In this document: positions 16,507-27,069 of the stretch, piece after piece
How the letters are laid out: every line of letters starts with the position of its first letter
Numbering within the stretch: position 1 is the stretch's first letter
Assembly (NCBI RefSeq): GCF_000455265.1
Contig: NZ_HG005139.1
Coordinates: 72,775-136,774, forward strand
Direction of reading: 5' to 3'
Length of the DNA stretch: 64,000 nucleotides
DNA from: Paenibacillus antibioticophila
Lineage (GTDB): Bacteria; Bacillota; Bacilli; Paenibacillales; Paenibacillaceae
Notes under the pieces: generated by a model
Databases searched by the model: none
Seen by the model: the letters and a program-made list of their open reading frames with translations, nothing else
What the model was told of the DNA's origin: nothing
Translations under genes and position numbers: made by a program

Positions 16507-18727
16507 GGAACCGAATGCAGAGCAAATTGCGGAGCAGCACATTTACAAACAGATGGGCGTATCGGACAGCGAGTATGAGCTGATCTGTGGATTCCTTGGG
16601 CGCAAGCCGAACTACACGGAAATCGGTGTGTTCAGCGTCATGTGGTCGGAGCATTGTGCTTACAAGAACTCCAAGCCGCTCTTGCGCCGCTTTCCGACCA
16701 GCGGGCCGCGCGTACTGATGGGACCGGGCGAAGGCGCGGGCATTGTCGATATCGGAGATAATCAGGCGGTCGTATTCAAAATCGAAAGCCATAACCACCC
16801 GTCAGCGGTTGAGCCTTATCAAGGCGCCGCTACAGGTGTCGGCGGGATTATCCGCGATATTTTCTCCATGGGGGCAAGACCGGTGGCGCTGCTGAACTCG
16901 CTTCGCTTCGGCAAGCTGGAGAGCGAGCGCGTGAAATATTTGTTCGAGCATGTCGTATCCGGCATCGCGGGCTACGGGAACTGTATCGGCATTCCGACGG
17001 TAGGCGGCGAAGTGGTGTTTGACGAAAGCTATGATGGCAACCCGCTCGTTAACGCGATGTGCGTCGGCTTGATCGATCACGATAAGATTCAACGCGGCGT
17101 AGCCAAGGGCGTCGGAAATCCGGTGTTCTATGTCGGTCCTCCGACAGGCCGGGACGGAATTCACGGAGCGACCTTTGCATCCGAGGAGCTCACTGAAGAA
17201 TCGGAGGCAAAGCGGACAGCAGTACAGGTTGGCGATCCGTTCATGGAGAAGCTCGTGATGGAGGCGTGTCTGGAGCTGATCGATACCGGCATTGTGCTGG
17301 GGATTCAGGATATGGGCGCAGCCGGGTTGACCTGCTCCAGTGCGGAGATGGCGAGCAAGGCGGGGAATGGTCTGGAGCTGTATCTCGATCAGGTTCCGCA
17401 GCGCGAGGAGGGCATGACTCCGTATGAAATGATGCTGTCGGAGTCCCAGGAACGTATGCTGTTCGTAGTGGAGCCGAAGGATGAAGCGCAGGCGCTGGAG
17501 ATTTTTGAACGGTGGGGCGTGATTTGCGCGAAGGTCGGTAAGGTTACGGATGACGGCCGGCTGAAGCTGTTCCATCATGGCGAAGTGGTTGGCGATATGC
17601 CGGTGACCGCACTTGTAGATGAATGTCCGGTATACGAAAAGCCATCCTCGGTGCCTGCTTATTATGAGCAAAACGCAGGAATCGACACGCTTCGCTATCC
17701 GGAAGTGAGCGATCTGAACTTAGCGTTGGAGCAAATCCTGGCTTCGCCTTCGGTGGCAAGCAAGGCTTGGGTGTATAACCAGTATGATTACATGGTTCGG
17801 ACCAGCACGGCGGTTCGCCCGGGTTCTGACGCGGCGGTGGTGACGGTTCAAGGCACCCGCAAGGCGCTGGCTATGACGACGGACTGTAATGGACGTTTCG
17901 TCTATCTGGATCCGGAAGTGGGCGGCAAGATTGCAGTGAGTGAAGCCGCACGGAATATTGTGTGCTCGGGTGCAGAGCCGCTGGCGATTACGGACAATCT
18001 GAATTTCGGCAGCCCGGAGAAGCCGGATATTTTCTGGCAGATGGAGCGTGCGGTTGACGGCATGGCGGAAGCCTGCCGTGTGCTGGACGCACCGGTCATC
18101 GGCGGTAATGTTAGCTTGTACAATGAAAATTTGCAAGGTGCGATCTATCCGACACCGGTTGTCGGGATGGTTGGCCTGGTTCATGATACGGATCATATTA
18201 CGACGCAAGGGTTCAAAAACGAGGGCGATGTCATTGTGCTGCTCGGGGATACCCGCGGCGAGCTTGGCGGCAGCGAGTTCCAGGCCGTGGTGCATGGCGT
18301 AACAGAAGGACGTCCGCCAGTGCTGGACCTCCAAGTGGAGAAGCAGCTGCTTGATGCCGTGCTAAGTGCTATTCAAGGCGGCTTGGTTCGTTCGGCACAT
18401 GATTTGTCAGAGGGCGGCCTAGCGGTAGCGATTGCCGAGAGCTGCATCAGCGGCGGCATCGGTGCCAAGATTGAGCTTGATTCTGCGCTGCGTGCTGATT
18501 TGGCGTTGTTCAGTGAATCCCAGTCGCGGATCGTGTTATCGGCAGCTCCGGCACAGGCGGAGCAATTGCTGGATCATCTTGCCTCGCGCGGGGTTCCGGT
18601 ACAGCGGATCGGCGTTGTTGAGGGCAGTGCGCTGAAGGTCTCCGTTAACGGAGCATCGGCGATTGACAGACCGGTGAAGGAGCTGGCCCGGGTCTGGGAG
18701 GATGCGATTCCATGTCGGATGCAATGA
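16484..18727 (+). CDS. purL: FGAM synthase large subunit
   Basis: PurL uses ATP to turn FGAR plus ammonia into FGAM; it belongs to the AIR-synthase/SelD ATP fold. It has 747 residues, the small Gram-positive form that needs PurS and PurQ. Seen are [16 protein letters not shown] (N-terminal catalytic His), [14 protein letters not shown] and [12 protein letters not shown]. The two repeated PurM-like halves each end with a DLSEGG-type loop ([10 protein letters not shown]). It overlaps purQ and purF. Confidence 0.97.
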   Translation: MNQQVSAKEPNAEQIAEQHIYKQMGVSDSEYELICGFLGRKPNYTEIGVFSVMWSEHCAYKNSKPLLRRFPTSGPRVLMGPGEGAGIVDIGDNQAVVFKIESHNHPSAVEPYQGAATGVGGIIRDIFSMGARPVALLNSLRFGKLESERVKYLFEHVVSGIAGYGNCIGIPTVGGEVVFDESYDGNPLVNAMCVGLIDHDKIQRGVAKGVGNPVFYVGPPTGRDGIHGATFASEELTEESEAKRTAVQVGDPFMEKLVMEACLELIDTGIVLGIQDMGAAGLTCSSAEMASKAGNGLELYLDQVPQREEGMTPYEMMLSESQERMLFVVEPKDEAQALEIFERWGVICAKVGKVTDDGRLKLFHHGEVVGDMPVTALVDECPVYEKPSSVPAYYEQNAGIDTLRYPEVSDLNLALEQILASPSVASKAWVYNQYDYMVRTSTAVRPGSDAAVVTVQGTRKALAMTTDCNGRFVYLDPEVGGKIAVSEAARNIVCSGAEPLAITDNLNFGSPEKPDIFWQMERAVDGMAEACRVLDAPVIGGNVSLYNENLQGAIYPTPVVGMVGLVHDTDHITTQGFKNEGDVIVLLGDTRGELGGSEFQAVVHGVTEGRPPVLDLQVEKQLLDAVLSAIQGGLVRSAHDLSEGGLAVAIAESCISGGIGAKIELDSALRADLALFSESQSRIVLSAAPAQAEQLLDHLASRGVPVQRIGVVEGSALKVSVNGASAIDRPVKELARVWEDAIPCRMQ

Positions 18728-20193
18728 TGCCTTCGCAGCAGCTATGGACGGGAGACTATTATAACGAAGGCACGGGGCGCAGCGATATTTTCGATACCTT
18801 GAAAGAGGAATGCGGCGTGTTCGGTGTGTTCGGACACCCGGAGGCGGCCTCGCTGTCTTATTACGGCTTGCATGCATTGCAGCACCGCGGCGAGGAGAGC
18901 GCGGGAATCTGTGTAACTGATGGAGAGCAGTTCAACTACCACCGCGGCATGGGGCTGGTCAAAGAGGTGTTTGACCGTGACAAGCTGTCCTCGTTGCCGG
19001 GGAACCGCTCCATCGGTCATGTGCGTTATTCGACGAGCGGCGATAGCCGTCTGACGAATGCCCAGCCGCTGATCTTCAAATATCGGGATGGAGATCTCGC
19101 GGTGGCAACGAACGGCAATATCGTCAATGCCCCGCAGATTCGCCGGGAGCTGGAGCAGGCGGGCTCGATTTTCCAGACGACCAGTGATACAGAGGTTATC
19201 GCCCATCTGATCGCCCGTTCATCGAAGGAATTTGTTGAGGCAGCCAAGGATGCGCTCCGCCAATTGGTTGGCGGGTTTGCTTTCTTGCTGATGACCAACA
19301 ACAAGCTGATCGTTGCCAGTGATCCGCACGGTCTGCGTCCGCTGACGATGGGGCGGTTAGGAGACGCCTATTTATTCTCATCGGAGACCTGTGCCTTTGA
19401 GGTGGTCGGTGCCGAAATTATCCGCGATATCCTGCCGGGCGAGCTGTTGGTGCTGGATGAGAACGGAATGCGGGAGGATCGTTATGCCGAGCCGCAGCGC
19501 AAGGCGCTGTGTGCGATGGAATACATCTATTTCAGCCGGCCGGACAGCGAGTTGAACGGAGCGAACCTGCACCGGGCCCGCAAGCAGATGGGACAGGTGC
19601 TGGCGCAGGAATCCTTTGTGGATGCGGATGTAGTAACCGGAGTGCCGGATTCGAGTATATCGGCTGCGATTGGTTACGCAGAGCAGACAGGAATTCCTTA
19701 TGAGCTTGGACTGATCAAGAATAAATATACCGGCCGGACCTTCATCCAGCCGAGCCAGGAGCTGCGCGAGCAAGGCGTCAAGATGAAGCTTAGCGCCGTG
19801 CGAGGCGTGGTGGAGGGCAAGCGGGTTGTAATGATTGACGACTCCATCGTCCGGGGAACGACCTCGCGGCGTATCGTCAATTTGCTGCGGGAGGCGGGAG
19901 CGACCGAGGTGCATGTGCGGATTACATCGCCTCCGTTTAAAAATCCGTGCTTCTACGGCATTGATACACCCGACCGGGCAGAGCTGATCGCTTCCTCCAA
20001 GTCGGTGGAGGAGATTCGCCAAGAGATTAATGCGGATTCCCTGCAATTTTTGACCCCGGATGGATTGATACGAGCTGTCGGCGGATTTAATCAGGGCGAC
20101 TATAAGGGCGGCTTGTGTATGGCTTGCTTCGACAATGACTATCCGACCCAAACGGATTTTGACGGGGAAGAGAAGTTTGGCTGTACGTGTTGA
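18712..20193 (+). CDS. purF: Amidophosphoribosyltransferase
   Basis: PurF catalyses the committed step, PRPP plus glutamine to phosphoribosylamine. The N-terminal glutaminase begins at [10 protein letters not shown], where Cys would be exposed after removal of a propeptide of about 33 residues, longer than the 11 of B. subtilis. The PRPP site is [14 protein letters not shown]. Cysteines that could carry the 4Fe-4S cluster of the Bacillus type are in [20 protein letters not shown] and [10 protein letters not shown]. It overlaps purL by 16 nt and is followed by a long repeat-containing gap. Confidence 0.96.
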   Translation: MSDAMMPSQQLWTGDYYNEGTGRSDIFDTLKEECGVFGVFGHPEAASLSYYGLHALQHRGEESAGICVTDGEQFNYHRGMGLVKEVFDRDKLSSLPGNRSIGHVRYSTSGDSRLTNAQPLIFKYRDGDLAVATNGNIVNAPQIRRELEQAGSIFQTTSDTEVIAHLIARSSKEFVEAAKDALRQLVGGFAFLLMTNNKLIVASDPHGLRPLTMGRLGDAYLFSSETCAFEVVGAEIIRDILPGELLVLDENGMREDRYAEPQRKALCAMEYIYFSRPDSELNGANLHRARKQMGQVLAQESFVDADVVTGVPDSSISAAIGYAEQTGIPYELGLIKNKYTGRTFIQPSQELREQGVKMKLSAVRGVVEGKRVVMIDDSIVRGTTSRRIVNLLREAGATEVHVRITSPPFKNPCFYGIDTPDRAELIASSKSVEEIRQEINADSLQFLTPDGLIRAVGGFNQGDYKGGLCMACFDNDYPTQTDFDGEEKFGCTC

Positions 20194-20415
20194 GTAGTGA
20201 GAGCTAGTTGTAAAAACTACATTTATATTTCTTCAGTGAAGGGGAAACAGGCAAACTAGGTGTAGAAAGTACAGCTATTTTCCACGATCTAGGCTCTTCA
20301 CCTTGGCATAGAAGCCATTTAATTGCAGTCCGTACATTTAAGCATGTCTATTTCAAGAGAAGAACGAAGAATAGATGTATCTTATACAGCTACTAGGATA
20401 GTAAGGAGCTATATT
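20194..20415. other. purF-purM spacer, left part, with degenerate TACA dyads
   Basis: No gene is seen here. Short dyads recur: GTTGTAAAAACTACATTT (20205), GGTGTAGAAAGTACAGCTAT (20259) and ATGTATCTTATACAGCTA (20372). They resemble one another and may be the remains of a tandem repeat. Confidence 0.35.
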
Positions 20416-20638
20416 AGTTGAACTAAAGAACTGCAGAGAAAAGGCATAAGTGTAAAGTGTTTTGAAGTAAAAGCTTTCTGAAAGAAAGCTACTTCGAGAG
20501 CATAAGCTCGGTAGCGTTCGCCTTTGAGAGCGGATTTCTTCCTTCACATGGCCAATTCAATCCAAGAAATTCGCGAACAACAGCGATCGTAAGAACACTT
20601 TACACGTTGCCTCCTGTGTATAATCATTAGTTCAACTT
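20416..20638. repeat. Palindromic repeat element, full copy, between purF and purM
   Basis: It begins AGTTGAACTAAAGAA and ends TTAGTTCAACTT, imperfect terminal inverted repeats. The interior has a second dyad (GTGTAAAGTGT against AACACTTTACAC) and a central hairpin GCTTTCTGAAAGAAAGC. It is about 223 bp. Related copies lie at 22362, 38093, 38868 and 44390. No coding capacity is evident. It looks like a MITE or a structured intergenic repeat. Confidence 0.85.
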
Positions 20639-20688
20639 AGCTAGTTATCTTTAGCCAAGAAAATATGTTATAGGGAGAGTGTCGATAC

Positions 20689-21732
20689 GTGTCTGAGGCA
20701 TACAAACAAGCCGGAGTGGATATTGCGGCAGGCAATGAAGCGGTAGAGCGGATGAAGAAGCATGTCAAACGGACGTTCCGTCCTGAGGTTATGACAGAGC
20801 TTGGCGGGTTCGGCGGATTGTTCGGCTTGAATAAGGACAAATACAAGGAGCCGGTGCTTGTGTCGGGAACCGATGGGGTCGGCACCAAGCTGAAGCTGGC
20901 TTTTGCAATGGACAAGCATGATACAATCGGCATCGATGCGGTTGCAATGTGTGTCAACGATATCGTGGTGCAAGGCGCAGAGCCGCTGTTCTTCCTGGAC
21001 TATCTTGCTTGCGACAAGGTCATTCCCGAGAAGATCGAGGCGATTGTAGCGGGGATTGCCGAAGGCTGTCATCAATCAGGCTGTGCTCTGATCGGCGGCG
21101 AGACGGCAGAGATGCCCGGCATGTATGCCGAGGGTGAATATGATATAGCCGGCTTTACGGTCGGCGTGGTTGACAAGAGCAAGATCGTTAATGGCAGTTC
21201 CATTGCTGCAGGGGATGTTGTATTGGGACTGCCGTCCAGCGGAGTTCACAGCAACGGCTTCTCGCTGGTGCGTAAGCTCTTGCTGGAGCAAGCGGGCTAT
21301 GATCTGAAGGACCGGGTATCCGGGCTGGATGGAGAAGTGCTTGGCGAGGTTTTGCTGGCGCCGACGCGGCTCTACGTCAAGCCGGTGCTGTCGCTGCTTG
21401 AGAAGGTCCAGGTGAAGGGAATGGCTCATATTACGGGCGGCGGCTTCATCGAAAATATCCCTCGCGTATTGCCGGACGGCGTAAACGCGGAAATCGACTA
21501 TGGCTCCTGGCCGGTGCAGCCGATCTTCCGGCTGCTGCAGCGTACAGGAGAGGTCAGTAACCGGGACATGTTCACGACCTTCAACATGGGAATCGGGCTT
21601 ATCATCGTCGTTGCGGAGCAGGATGCCGAGCAGGCGCTTGCCGCATTGCGCGAAGCGGGCGAGACCCCGTATCAAATCGGTCGCATTACTGCCGGAGAAC
21701 GGCTGGTTACCTTTACCGGGGTGGAAGTCTGA
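20689..21732 (+). CDS. purM: Phosphoribosylformylglycinamidine cyclo-ligase
   Basis: PurM closes FGAM to AIR using ATP. It is a 347-residue cytoplasmic dimer. [14 protein letters not shown], then [14 protein letters not shown] (ATP/substrate loop), [14 protein letters not shown] and [15 protein letters not shown] are family hallmarks. The GTG start at 20689 has GGGAG about 11 nt upstream and gives the standard N-terminus. The repeat-rich gap before it could let the downstream genes be expressed at a different level. It overlaps purN by one base (TGATG). Confidence 0.96.
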   Translation: MSEAYKQAGVDIAAGNEAVERMKKHVKRTFRPEVMTELGGFGGLFGLNKDKYKEPVLVSGTDGVGTKLKLAFAMDKHDTIGIDAVAMCVNDIVVQGAEPLFFLDYLACDKVIPEKIEAIVAGIAEGCHQSGCALIGGETAEMPGMYAEGEYDIAGFTVGVVDKSKIVNGSSIAAGDVVLGLPSSGVHSNGFSLVRKLLLEQAGYDLKDRVSGLDGEVLGEVLLAPTRLYVKPVLSLLEKVQVKGMAHITGGGFIENIPRVLPDGVNAEIDYGSWPVQPIFRLLQRTGEVSNRDMFTTFNMGIGLIIVVAEQDAEQALAALREAGETPYQIGRITAGERLVTFTGVEV

Positions 21733-22346
21733 TGTCGCAAGGCTGTCGGATTGCTGTATTTGCTTCGGGAAATGGCAGTAATTTTCAGGCGTTGCTGGAG
21801 GCCTCCCGGGAAGGGGGGCTTGGCGGCGGTGAAATCGTGCTGCTCGTCTGTGACAAGCCGAATGCCTTTGTCGTCGAACGGGCCCGCCAGGCGGGGGTGG
21901 AGACGTATCTGTTCCGCCCGAAGGAATATGCGCGGCGCGAGGATTACGAGGCTGAGATCGCAGCAAGGCTTACTGAGCTTGAGATCGACCTAGTCATATT
22001 GGCTGGTTATATGCGCCTGCTTACACCGGTATTGGTTAGTCCTTACGCCGGAAGAATGTTGAATATTCATCCATCCCTGCTGCCCGCATTTCCGGGCACG
22101 GATGCTATTGGACAAGCTTGGAATTACGGAGTCAAGGTTACGGGCGTGACCGTGCACCTGGTGGATGAGGGCATGGATACGGGAACCATTGTGGCGCAAG
22201 AAGCTGTGACGGTGGAGCCCGGCGAGGATGTCGATTCTTTGACGGCCCGGATTCACCAAGTCGAACAGCGCTTATATCCTCAGGTTGTGAAACAATTTGC
22301 CAAGGGCAGAGTTCGCGTGAACGGACGCAAGGTTGAGTTGGGTTAG
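21732..22346 (+). CDS. purN: Phosphoribosylglycinamide formyltransferase, folate-dependent
   Basis: PurN transfers a formyl group from 10-formyl-THF to GAR. It shows RIAVFASGNGSNFQALLEA (phosphate loop) and the catalytic Asn/His/Asp set in MLNIHPSLLPAFPG and VTVHLVDEGMDTG. It has 204 residues. It begins on the last base of the purM stop codon, so translation is coupled. A palindromic element follows about 16 nt after its stop. Confidence 0.96.
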   Translation: MSQGCRIAVFASGNGSNFQALLEASREGGLGGGEIVLLVCDKPNAFVVERARQAGVETYLFRPKEYARREDYEAEIAARLTELEIDLVILAGYMRLLTPVLVSPYAGRMLNIHPSLLPAFPGTDAIGQAWNYGVKVTGVTVHLVDEGMDTGTIVAQEAVTVEPGEDVDSLTARIHQVEQRLYPQVVKQFAKGRVRVNGRKVELG

Positions 22347-22361
22347 GGCTGTGAGCTATAT

Positions 22362-22592
22362 AAGTTTAACTTAAGAAGCTACGCAGAAAAGCAAAAAGTG
22401 TGAAGTGTGCTGAAGCGAAAGCTTTCTTGCTGAAAGCTGCTTCGGGAGCATACGCTTCGGTAGAGTTCGCCTTTGTGAGTGGAATTCCGCCTTACCATAA
22501 TTGGGTCCAATCAGAGGATTCCGCGAACAACAGAGCTCGTAAGAACACTTCACACGTTGCCCTAAGAGCGTAAGGATCATTAGTTTAACTTA
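22362..22592. repeat. Palindromic repeat element, full copy, between purN and purH
   Basis: About 231 bp, from AAGTTTAACTTAAGAAG to TTAGTTTAACTTA. It contains AAGTGTGAAGTGT at the left and ACACTTCACACGTTGCC at the right, and a central GCGAAAGCTTTC hairpin. It is clearly related to the copy at 20416 but diverged, so the two are not a recent duplication. It fills nearly the whole purN-purH gap. Confidence 0.85.
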
Positions 22593-22666
22593 TATAGAAT
22601 GGTTTTTCGATATTTCCCGAGAAATATTGCAAGCACATTCGTCAAAATTAAAGGGGGACCTGGAAC

Positions 22667-24214
22667 GTGGGAATCAAGAGAGCGCTGGTCAGTGTATCGG
22701 ATAAGACAGGGATTGTAGAGTTTTGCCGGGAGTTGTCCGGACTGGGGGTAGAAATCATATCCACCGGCGGTACTAAAAATCTGCTGGCGAAGGAAGGCGT
22801 GCCCGTCATCGGGATTTCCGATGTGACCGGATTCCCGGAAGTTTTGGATGGGCGGGTGAAGACGCTGCATCCGGCTGTGCACAGCGGACTGCTGGCGGTT
22901 CGCGACAGTGCGGAGCATCAGGCGCAAATGCAGGAATTGGGACTGGATTATATTGATCTGGTGGTCGTGAATCTCTATCCGTTTCAGGAGACGATTGCGA
23001 AGCCGGATGTGACTTATGAGGACGCGATTGAAAATATCGATATCGGCGGCCCGACCATGCTTCGTTCTGCGGCGAAAAACCATGCGTTTGTCAGTGTGGT
23101 AGTGGATGCTGCAGACTATGCCGGCGTAATTGAAGAGATTCGGGCTGACGGCGATACTACGCTCGATACGCGCAAGCGTCTGGCGGCGAAAGTGTTCCGT
23201 CATACCTCGGCGTATGATGCACTGATCTCGGAATATTTGTCGAAGGTGACTGGCGACCCATTGCCGGAACGCTTTACGGTCACTTACGAGAAAATTCAAG
23301 ATTTGCGCTATGGCGAGAATCCACATCAAAAGGCTGCATTCTACCGGAAGCCGCTTGCAGCCGTGGACACGCTGACTTCAGCAGAGCAGCTGCACGGCAA
23401 GGAACTCTCCTATAACAATATCAACGATGCCAATGCAGCCCTGCAAATTGTCAAGGAGTTTGATGAGCCGGCTGTTGTCGCCGTGAAGCATATGAATCCT
23501 TGCGGTGTGGGAGTAGGCGAAAGCATTTATGAAGCTTACCGGAAGGCGTATGATGCGGATCCGGTATCGATTTTCGGCGGAATCATTGCCGCAAACCGGA
23601 TCATTGACGAAGCTACAGCAGTATTGTTGAAGGAGATTTTCCTGGAGATCATTATTGCTCCGGACTTCACCCAAGAGGCGCTTGACGTACTGACACAGAA
23701 GAAAAATATTCGTCTATTGAAGCTGGGCAGCCTGCAGTCGGGCGCTAATCGCAGCAGTCAGTTCGTCGTTACTTCGATTGATGGCGGGATGATCGTGCAG
23801 GAGAGCGATGTCCACACCTTGTCCGAGAGCGATCTGACGGTGGTTACCGACCGCAAGCCGACCGAGGCGGAATTGAAGCAGCTGTTGTTCGGGTGGAAGG
23901 TCGTTAAGCATGTGAAGTCTAATGCGATTGTGCTGGCAAAGGATGATATGACGGTTGGAGTAGGTGCCGGGCAAATGAACCGCGTCGGATCGGCAAAGAT
24001 TGCGATTGAGCAAGCGGGCGACAAGGCGAAGGGCAGTGTGCTTGCTTCCGATGCGTTCTTCCCGATGGGAGATACGTTGGAGTTTGCAGCAAAGGCTGGA
24101 ATTACGGCGGTAATTCAGCCGGGGGGCAGTGTCCGTGACGAAGAGTCGATCAAGGTTGCTAATGAGAATGGAATCGCGATGGTCTTCACCGGAGTCAGAC
24201 ATTTTAGACACTAA
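22667..24214 (+). CDS. purH: AICAR transformylase / IMP cyclohydrolase
   Basis: A bifunctional enzyme for the last two steps to IMP. The N-terminal methylglyoxal-synthase-like cyclohydrolase domain shows [14 protein letters not shown], then STGGTKNLL. The C-terminal transformylase shows [14 protein letters not shown] (catalytic Lys-His) and ends with [10 protein letters not shown], as in the family. It has 515 residues. The GTG start at 22667 is about 8 nt after GGGGGA. Confidence 0.97.
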   Translation: MGIKRALVSVSDKTGIVEFCRELSGLGVEIISTGGTKNLLAKEGVPVIGISDVTGFPEVLDGRVKTLHPAVHSGLLAVRDSAEHQAQMQELGLDYIDLVVVNLYPFQETIAKPDVTYEDAIENIDIGGPTMLRSAAKNHAFVSVVVDAADYAGVIEEIRADGDTTLDTRKRLAAKVFRHTSAYDALISEYLSKVTGDPLPERFTVTYEKIQDLRYGENPHQKAAFYRKPLAAVDTLTSAEQLHGKELSYNNINDANAALQIVKEFDEPAVVAVKHMNPCGVGVGESIYEAYRKAYDADPVSIFGGIIAANRIIDEATAVLLKEIFLEIIIAPDFTQEALDVLTQKKNIRLLKLGSLQSGANRSSQFVVTSIDGGMIVQESDVHTLSESDLTVVTDRKPTEAELKQLLFGWKVVKHVKSNAIVLAKDDMTVGVGAGQMNRVGSAKIAIEQAGDKAKGSVLASDAFFPMGDTLEFAAKAGITAVIQPGGSVRDEESIKVANENGIAMVFTGVRHFRH

Positions 24215-24289
24215 TAAACACTAAATAGTTGTTATTAGTAAATGTGAATGACAGGTTTGACTAGGCCAAAATCGGCAGGAGGTACCCAA

Positions 24290-25567
24290 ATGGATACATT
24301 AGTCGTCGGCGGCGGAGGCCGTGAGCATGCAATATGTTGGGCGCTCGCCAAGAGCCCCAGGGTCGGAACAATCTATTGTGCGCCAGGAAATGCAGGGATT
24401 GCCCAAGTGGCCGAGCTTGTACCCATTCAGGTTGAGGAGTTCGGCAGGCTGGCTGCATTTGCCCGGGAAAAGCAGTTGGGCCTTGTCGTAATCGGTCCGG
24501 ATGATCCCTTGGTCGAAGGGATTGTCGATGCGATTGAAGAGGCCGCTCCGGGAATTCCGGTGTTCGGCCCGCGCAAAAATGCAGCATTGATCGAGGGCAG
24601 CAAAACGTTTATGAAGGATCTGCTGCATAAGTATGAAATTCCAACGGCAAGCTACCGGAAGTTTGCAGATTATGCAGCCGCGCTTGAATATTTGCATTCC
24701 CAGCAGGCGCCGATTGTCATTAAGGCAGACGGACTGGCAGCCGGTAAGGGTGTAACGGTGGCCTTCACTCAGGAAGAAGCAGAAGAGGCCTTGAAGCGGA
24801 TTATGGTTGACAAGGTATTCGGTGAGTCGGGCAGCCAGGTCGTGATCGAGGAGTTCCTTGAAGGGCAAGAGATGTCGATTCTGGCATTTGTAGACGGGGA
24901 AACGGTACGTCCGATGGCTGCGGCTCAGGATCATAAGCAGGTGTACGACAGTGACCGCGGGCCGAATACCGGAGGGATGGGGACCTACTCGCCTCTGCCT
25001 CACATTTCGAATGAGATCATTGATGAGGCGATCGAGACGATCATTAAGCCGACTGCAAAAGCTATGGTTGCGGAGGGACGTCCGTTCCGCGGTGTCTTGT
25101 TCGCCGGCCTGATGGTGACACCTGAGGGTATGCCTAAAACGATCGAATTCAACGCCCGCTTCGGCGATCCGGAGACCCAGGTAGTGCTGCCGCGCCTAAA
25201 AAGCGACTTGCTCGAAATTTTCCTGGCAGCGGTTGAAGGCCGACTGGGTGACGTGGAGATCGAATGGAGCGAAGAAGCGGCGGTCTGCGTGATTCTGGCT
25301 TCCGGAGGCTACCCGGCTGCTTATTCGAAGGGTCTGCCGATTCAGGGACTGGAGCAGGCGGAGACAGCGCATAGTCTCGTCTTCCATGCAGGAACTGCGC
25401 GAGGCGAGCAGGGAGAGTGGCTGACGAACGGCGGACGGGTGCTGGGCGTTGTCGGTGTTGGTGCCAATATTGCCGAGGCGAGAGAGTGTGCCTATGAGGC
25501 CGCCGGTAAAATTACGTTCGACGGGAAGCATAACCGCACAGATATTGCAGCCAAAGCATTGGTATAA
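24290..25567 (+). CDS. purD: Phosphoribosylamine-glycine ligase
   Basis: An ATP-grasp enzyme making GAR from phosphoribosylamine and glycine. It starts MDTLVVGGGGREHAICWAL, with ADGLAAGKGVTVAF (ATP loop), GPNTGGMGTYSPLP and EFNARFGDPETQ (metal site). ATG 24290 follows GGAGG by 7 nt and gives the usual N-terminus; an in-frame ATG at 24248 would add 14 residues. It has 425 residues. It closes the pur operon and is followed by a terminator. Confidence 0.97.
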   Translation: MDTLVVGGGGREHAICWALAKSPRVGTIYCAPGNAGIAQVAELVPIQVEEFGRLAAFAREKQLGLVVIGPDDPLVEGIVDAIEEAAPGIPVFGPRKNAALIEGSKTFMKDLLHKYEIPTASYRKFADYAAALEYLHSQQAPIVIKADGLAAGKGVTVAFTQEEAEEALKRIMVDKVFGESGSQVVIEEFLEGQEMSILAFVDGETVRPMAAAQDHKQVYDSDRGPNTGGMGTYSPLPHISNEIIDEAIETIIKPTAKAMVAEGRPFRGVLFAGLMVTPEGMPKTIEFNARFGDPETQVVLPRLKSDLLEIFLAAVEGRLGDVEIEWSEEAAVCVILASGGYPAAYSKGLPIQGLEQAETAHSLVFHAGTARGEQGEWLTNGGRVLGVVGVGANIAEARECAYEAAGKITFDGKHNRTDIAAKALV

Positions 25568-25579
25568 CGAACTGAGAAA

Positions 25580-25612
25580 ATGCCGTCCGGGACGCCGGGC
25601 GGTATTTTTGCT
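25580..25612 (+). terminator. Terminator of the pur operon
   Basis: ATGCCGTCCGG, loop GACG, CCGGGCGGTAT, then TTTTGCTTTTTG. Confidence 0.85.
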
Positions 25613-25744
25613 TTTTGTTCAGCTTGGAGGTTGGAGCAGCAGGAAGGGATGGCAATCGGATTGTAGAATTTAATATTTGCAACTCAGATCAAATCCTTGA
25701 GGGGATACCCGTGCTACATTTGGGAAGAAAGGAGTGTTGCCTTC

Positions 25745-26636
25745 ATGTATGAATGGAATGAGATGGTCCAGAGGATGATTGATTGGGTGGATGAGCATTC
25801 AGACGCCACGCCCTCATTATTGGCCATTTCACAACAGCTGGGATACTCGCCCTATTATTGTACCAAGCAGTTCCATGCGCTGACGGGGATGACACTGCGG
25901 GAATACGTCACTATGCGTCGAATCAGCGGTGTCGCACTGGAGCTCCGCGACACGGAAGAGAGGATACTGGACATTGCCGTCAAGTACGGATTCTCATCCC
26001 AGGAAGCATTGACGGGGGCATTCGTTAAGGCGTTCAATATTACCCCCAACGCTTACCGGAAGTCGAAACGTCCTATCCCGCTGGCTATTCGTCAGGAAGT
26101 ATACACCCCTTATCATTGCAATATCGTCTACCCAATATGTCGAAGTCAAGGTAGAGAAGATCCCGGCACATAAGCTTGTCGGAATCTGGGATCTCAAGTC
26201 TAACAATTATGGAAGCTTTTGGAGCAATGGTCATGACTGCGACGACATATGCGGCACACTGGCAAGCTTATCGGGACGGGTATTACCCGGACAGTTAGGG
26301 CAACTGGGCGGATGGTTTTATGAGAATACTAAAAAGGGCTATTTCTACGGTCTTGCGATGCCGGAAGAGGATGAAGGCTTGATTCCCGAGGGCATGGCGC
26401 TTCGTCCGGTGCCGGAATCGGAATATGTAGTATTCCATCATCCCCCGTACGATTACTTGAAGGACAATCCGGCCGTAATGCAAGCAGTGGAAGCGATGGC
26501 GTGGAACTTTGATCCCCGTACGATAGGGTATGTATGGGATTATGAGGGCAACAAGCAGGAGTATCAGAGGCATTTCCCGGAAGGATACGGGTATGCGGTA
26601 GTACGACCTGTAAAAAGAGCCCCAATCCAACCGTAA
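25745..26636 (+). pseudogene. AraC-type regulator with effector-binding domain, frameshifted
   Basis: The first frame (25745-26173) encodes about 143 residues with two AraC helix-turn-helix units (LLAISQQLGYSPYYCTKQFH, then DIAVKYGFSSQEALTGAF). The next frame continues, with no stop, from about 26103 to 26636 through VEVKVEKIPAHKLVGIWDL and a GyrI-like ligand domain. Total span is 297 codons plus one base, so one extra base between about 26115 and 26140 breaks a single gene of about 296 residues. GGAG precedes ATG 25745. The DNA-binding half may still be made. A sequencing error cannot be excluded. Confidence 0.75.
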
Positions 26637-26705
26637 AGCACGCTGTACGAGCCGTGGATAATCTCTCTCTTTCTGGAGATATTACCAGGGAGGAGGCGAT
26701 TCTGC

Positions 26706-26936
26706 TTGAGTAATGAGGAAAAAAGAATGCACCCGGTCTCGCGGGAAATCGTCGAGACGGAAGGTGTGTACACTGACGAGCTTGGACGCGAGACATACCT
26801 GCATAAGGGGGATGAGTTCCCTGCCGACCTGGTCCTCGGGACGACGGAATACAAGCTGACCGAGCTGGCCCAGGTCAAGCATGCAGAAGGACGAACCAAT
26901 CCTAGACTGGTGCCGAAAAAGGAAGAAGATAATTGA
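26706..26936 (+). CDS. Small uncharacterised protein, 76 aa
   Basis: The TTG start at 26706 follows GGAGGAGG by 9 nt. The product is acidic and hydrophilic, starts MSNEEKRMHPVSREIVETEG and ends with TNPRLVPKKEEDN. TYLHKGDEFPADLVLG in the middle resembles a small beta domain. A terminator follows. I recognise no named family. The ribosome site and terminator support it. Confidence 0.6.
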   Translation: MSNEEKRMHPVSREIVETEGVYTDELGRETYLHKGDEFPADLVLGTTEYKLTELAQVKHAEGRTNPRLVPKKEEDN

Positions 26937-26940
26937 TTGG

Positions 26941-26996
26941 AGCGCCCTTTGAGCCCGGCATTTTGCCTGAGCGATCAGAGGGCGCCTTTACTTTTC
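26941..26996 (+). terminator. Terminator after the 76-aa gene
   Basis: GCGCCCTTTGA pairs with TCAGAGGGCGC, followed by CTTTACTTTTCC. Confidence 0.65.
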
Positions 26997-27069
26997 CTCT
27001 TGAAGACTGGCCGTTTCAGGTGTACCTTTAATAGAATGAGAGTCATGATAACGAGGTGAGGAGAACGAG

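Noticed and set aside
26940-27069. Possible T-box leader before ilvA
   Set aside because: The 130 nt upstream are too short and contain only the previous gene's terminator; no T-box sequence (TGGNACCGCG-like) was found.
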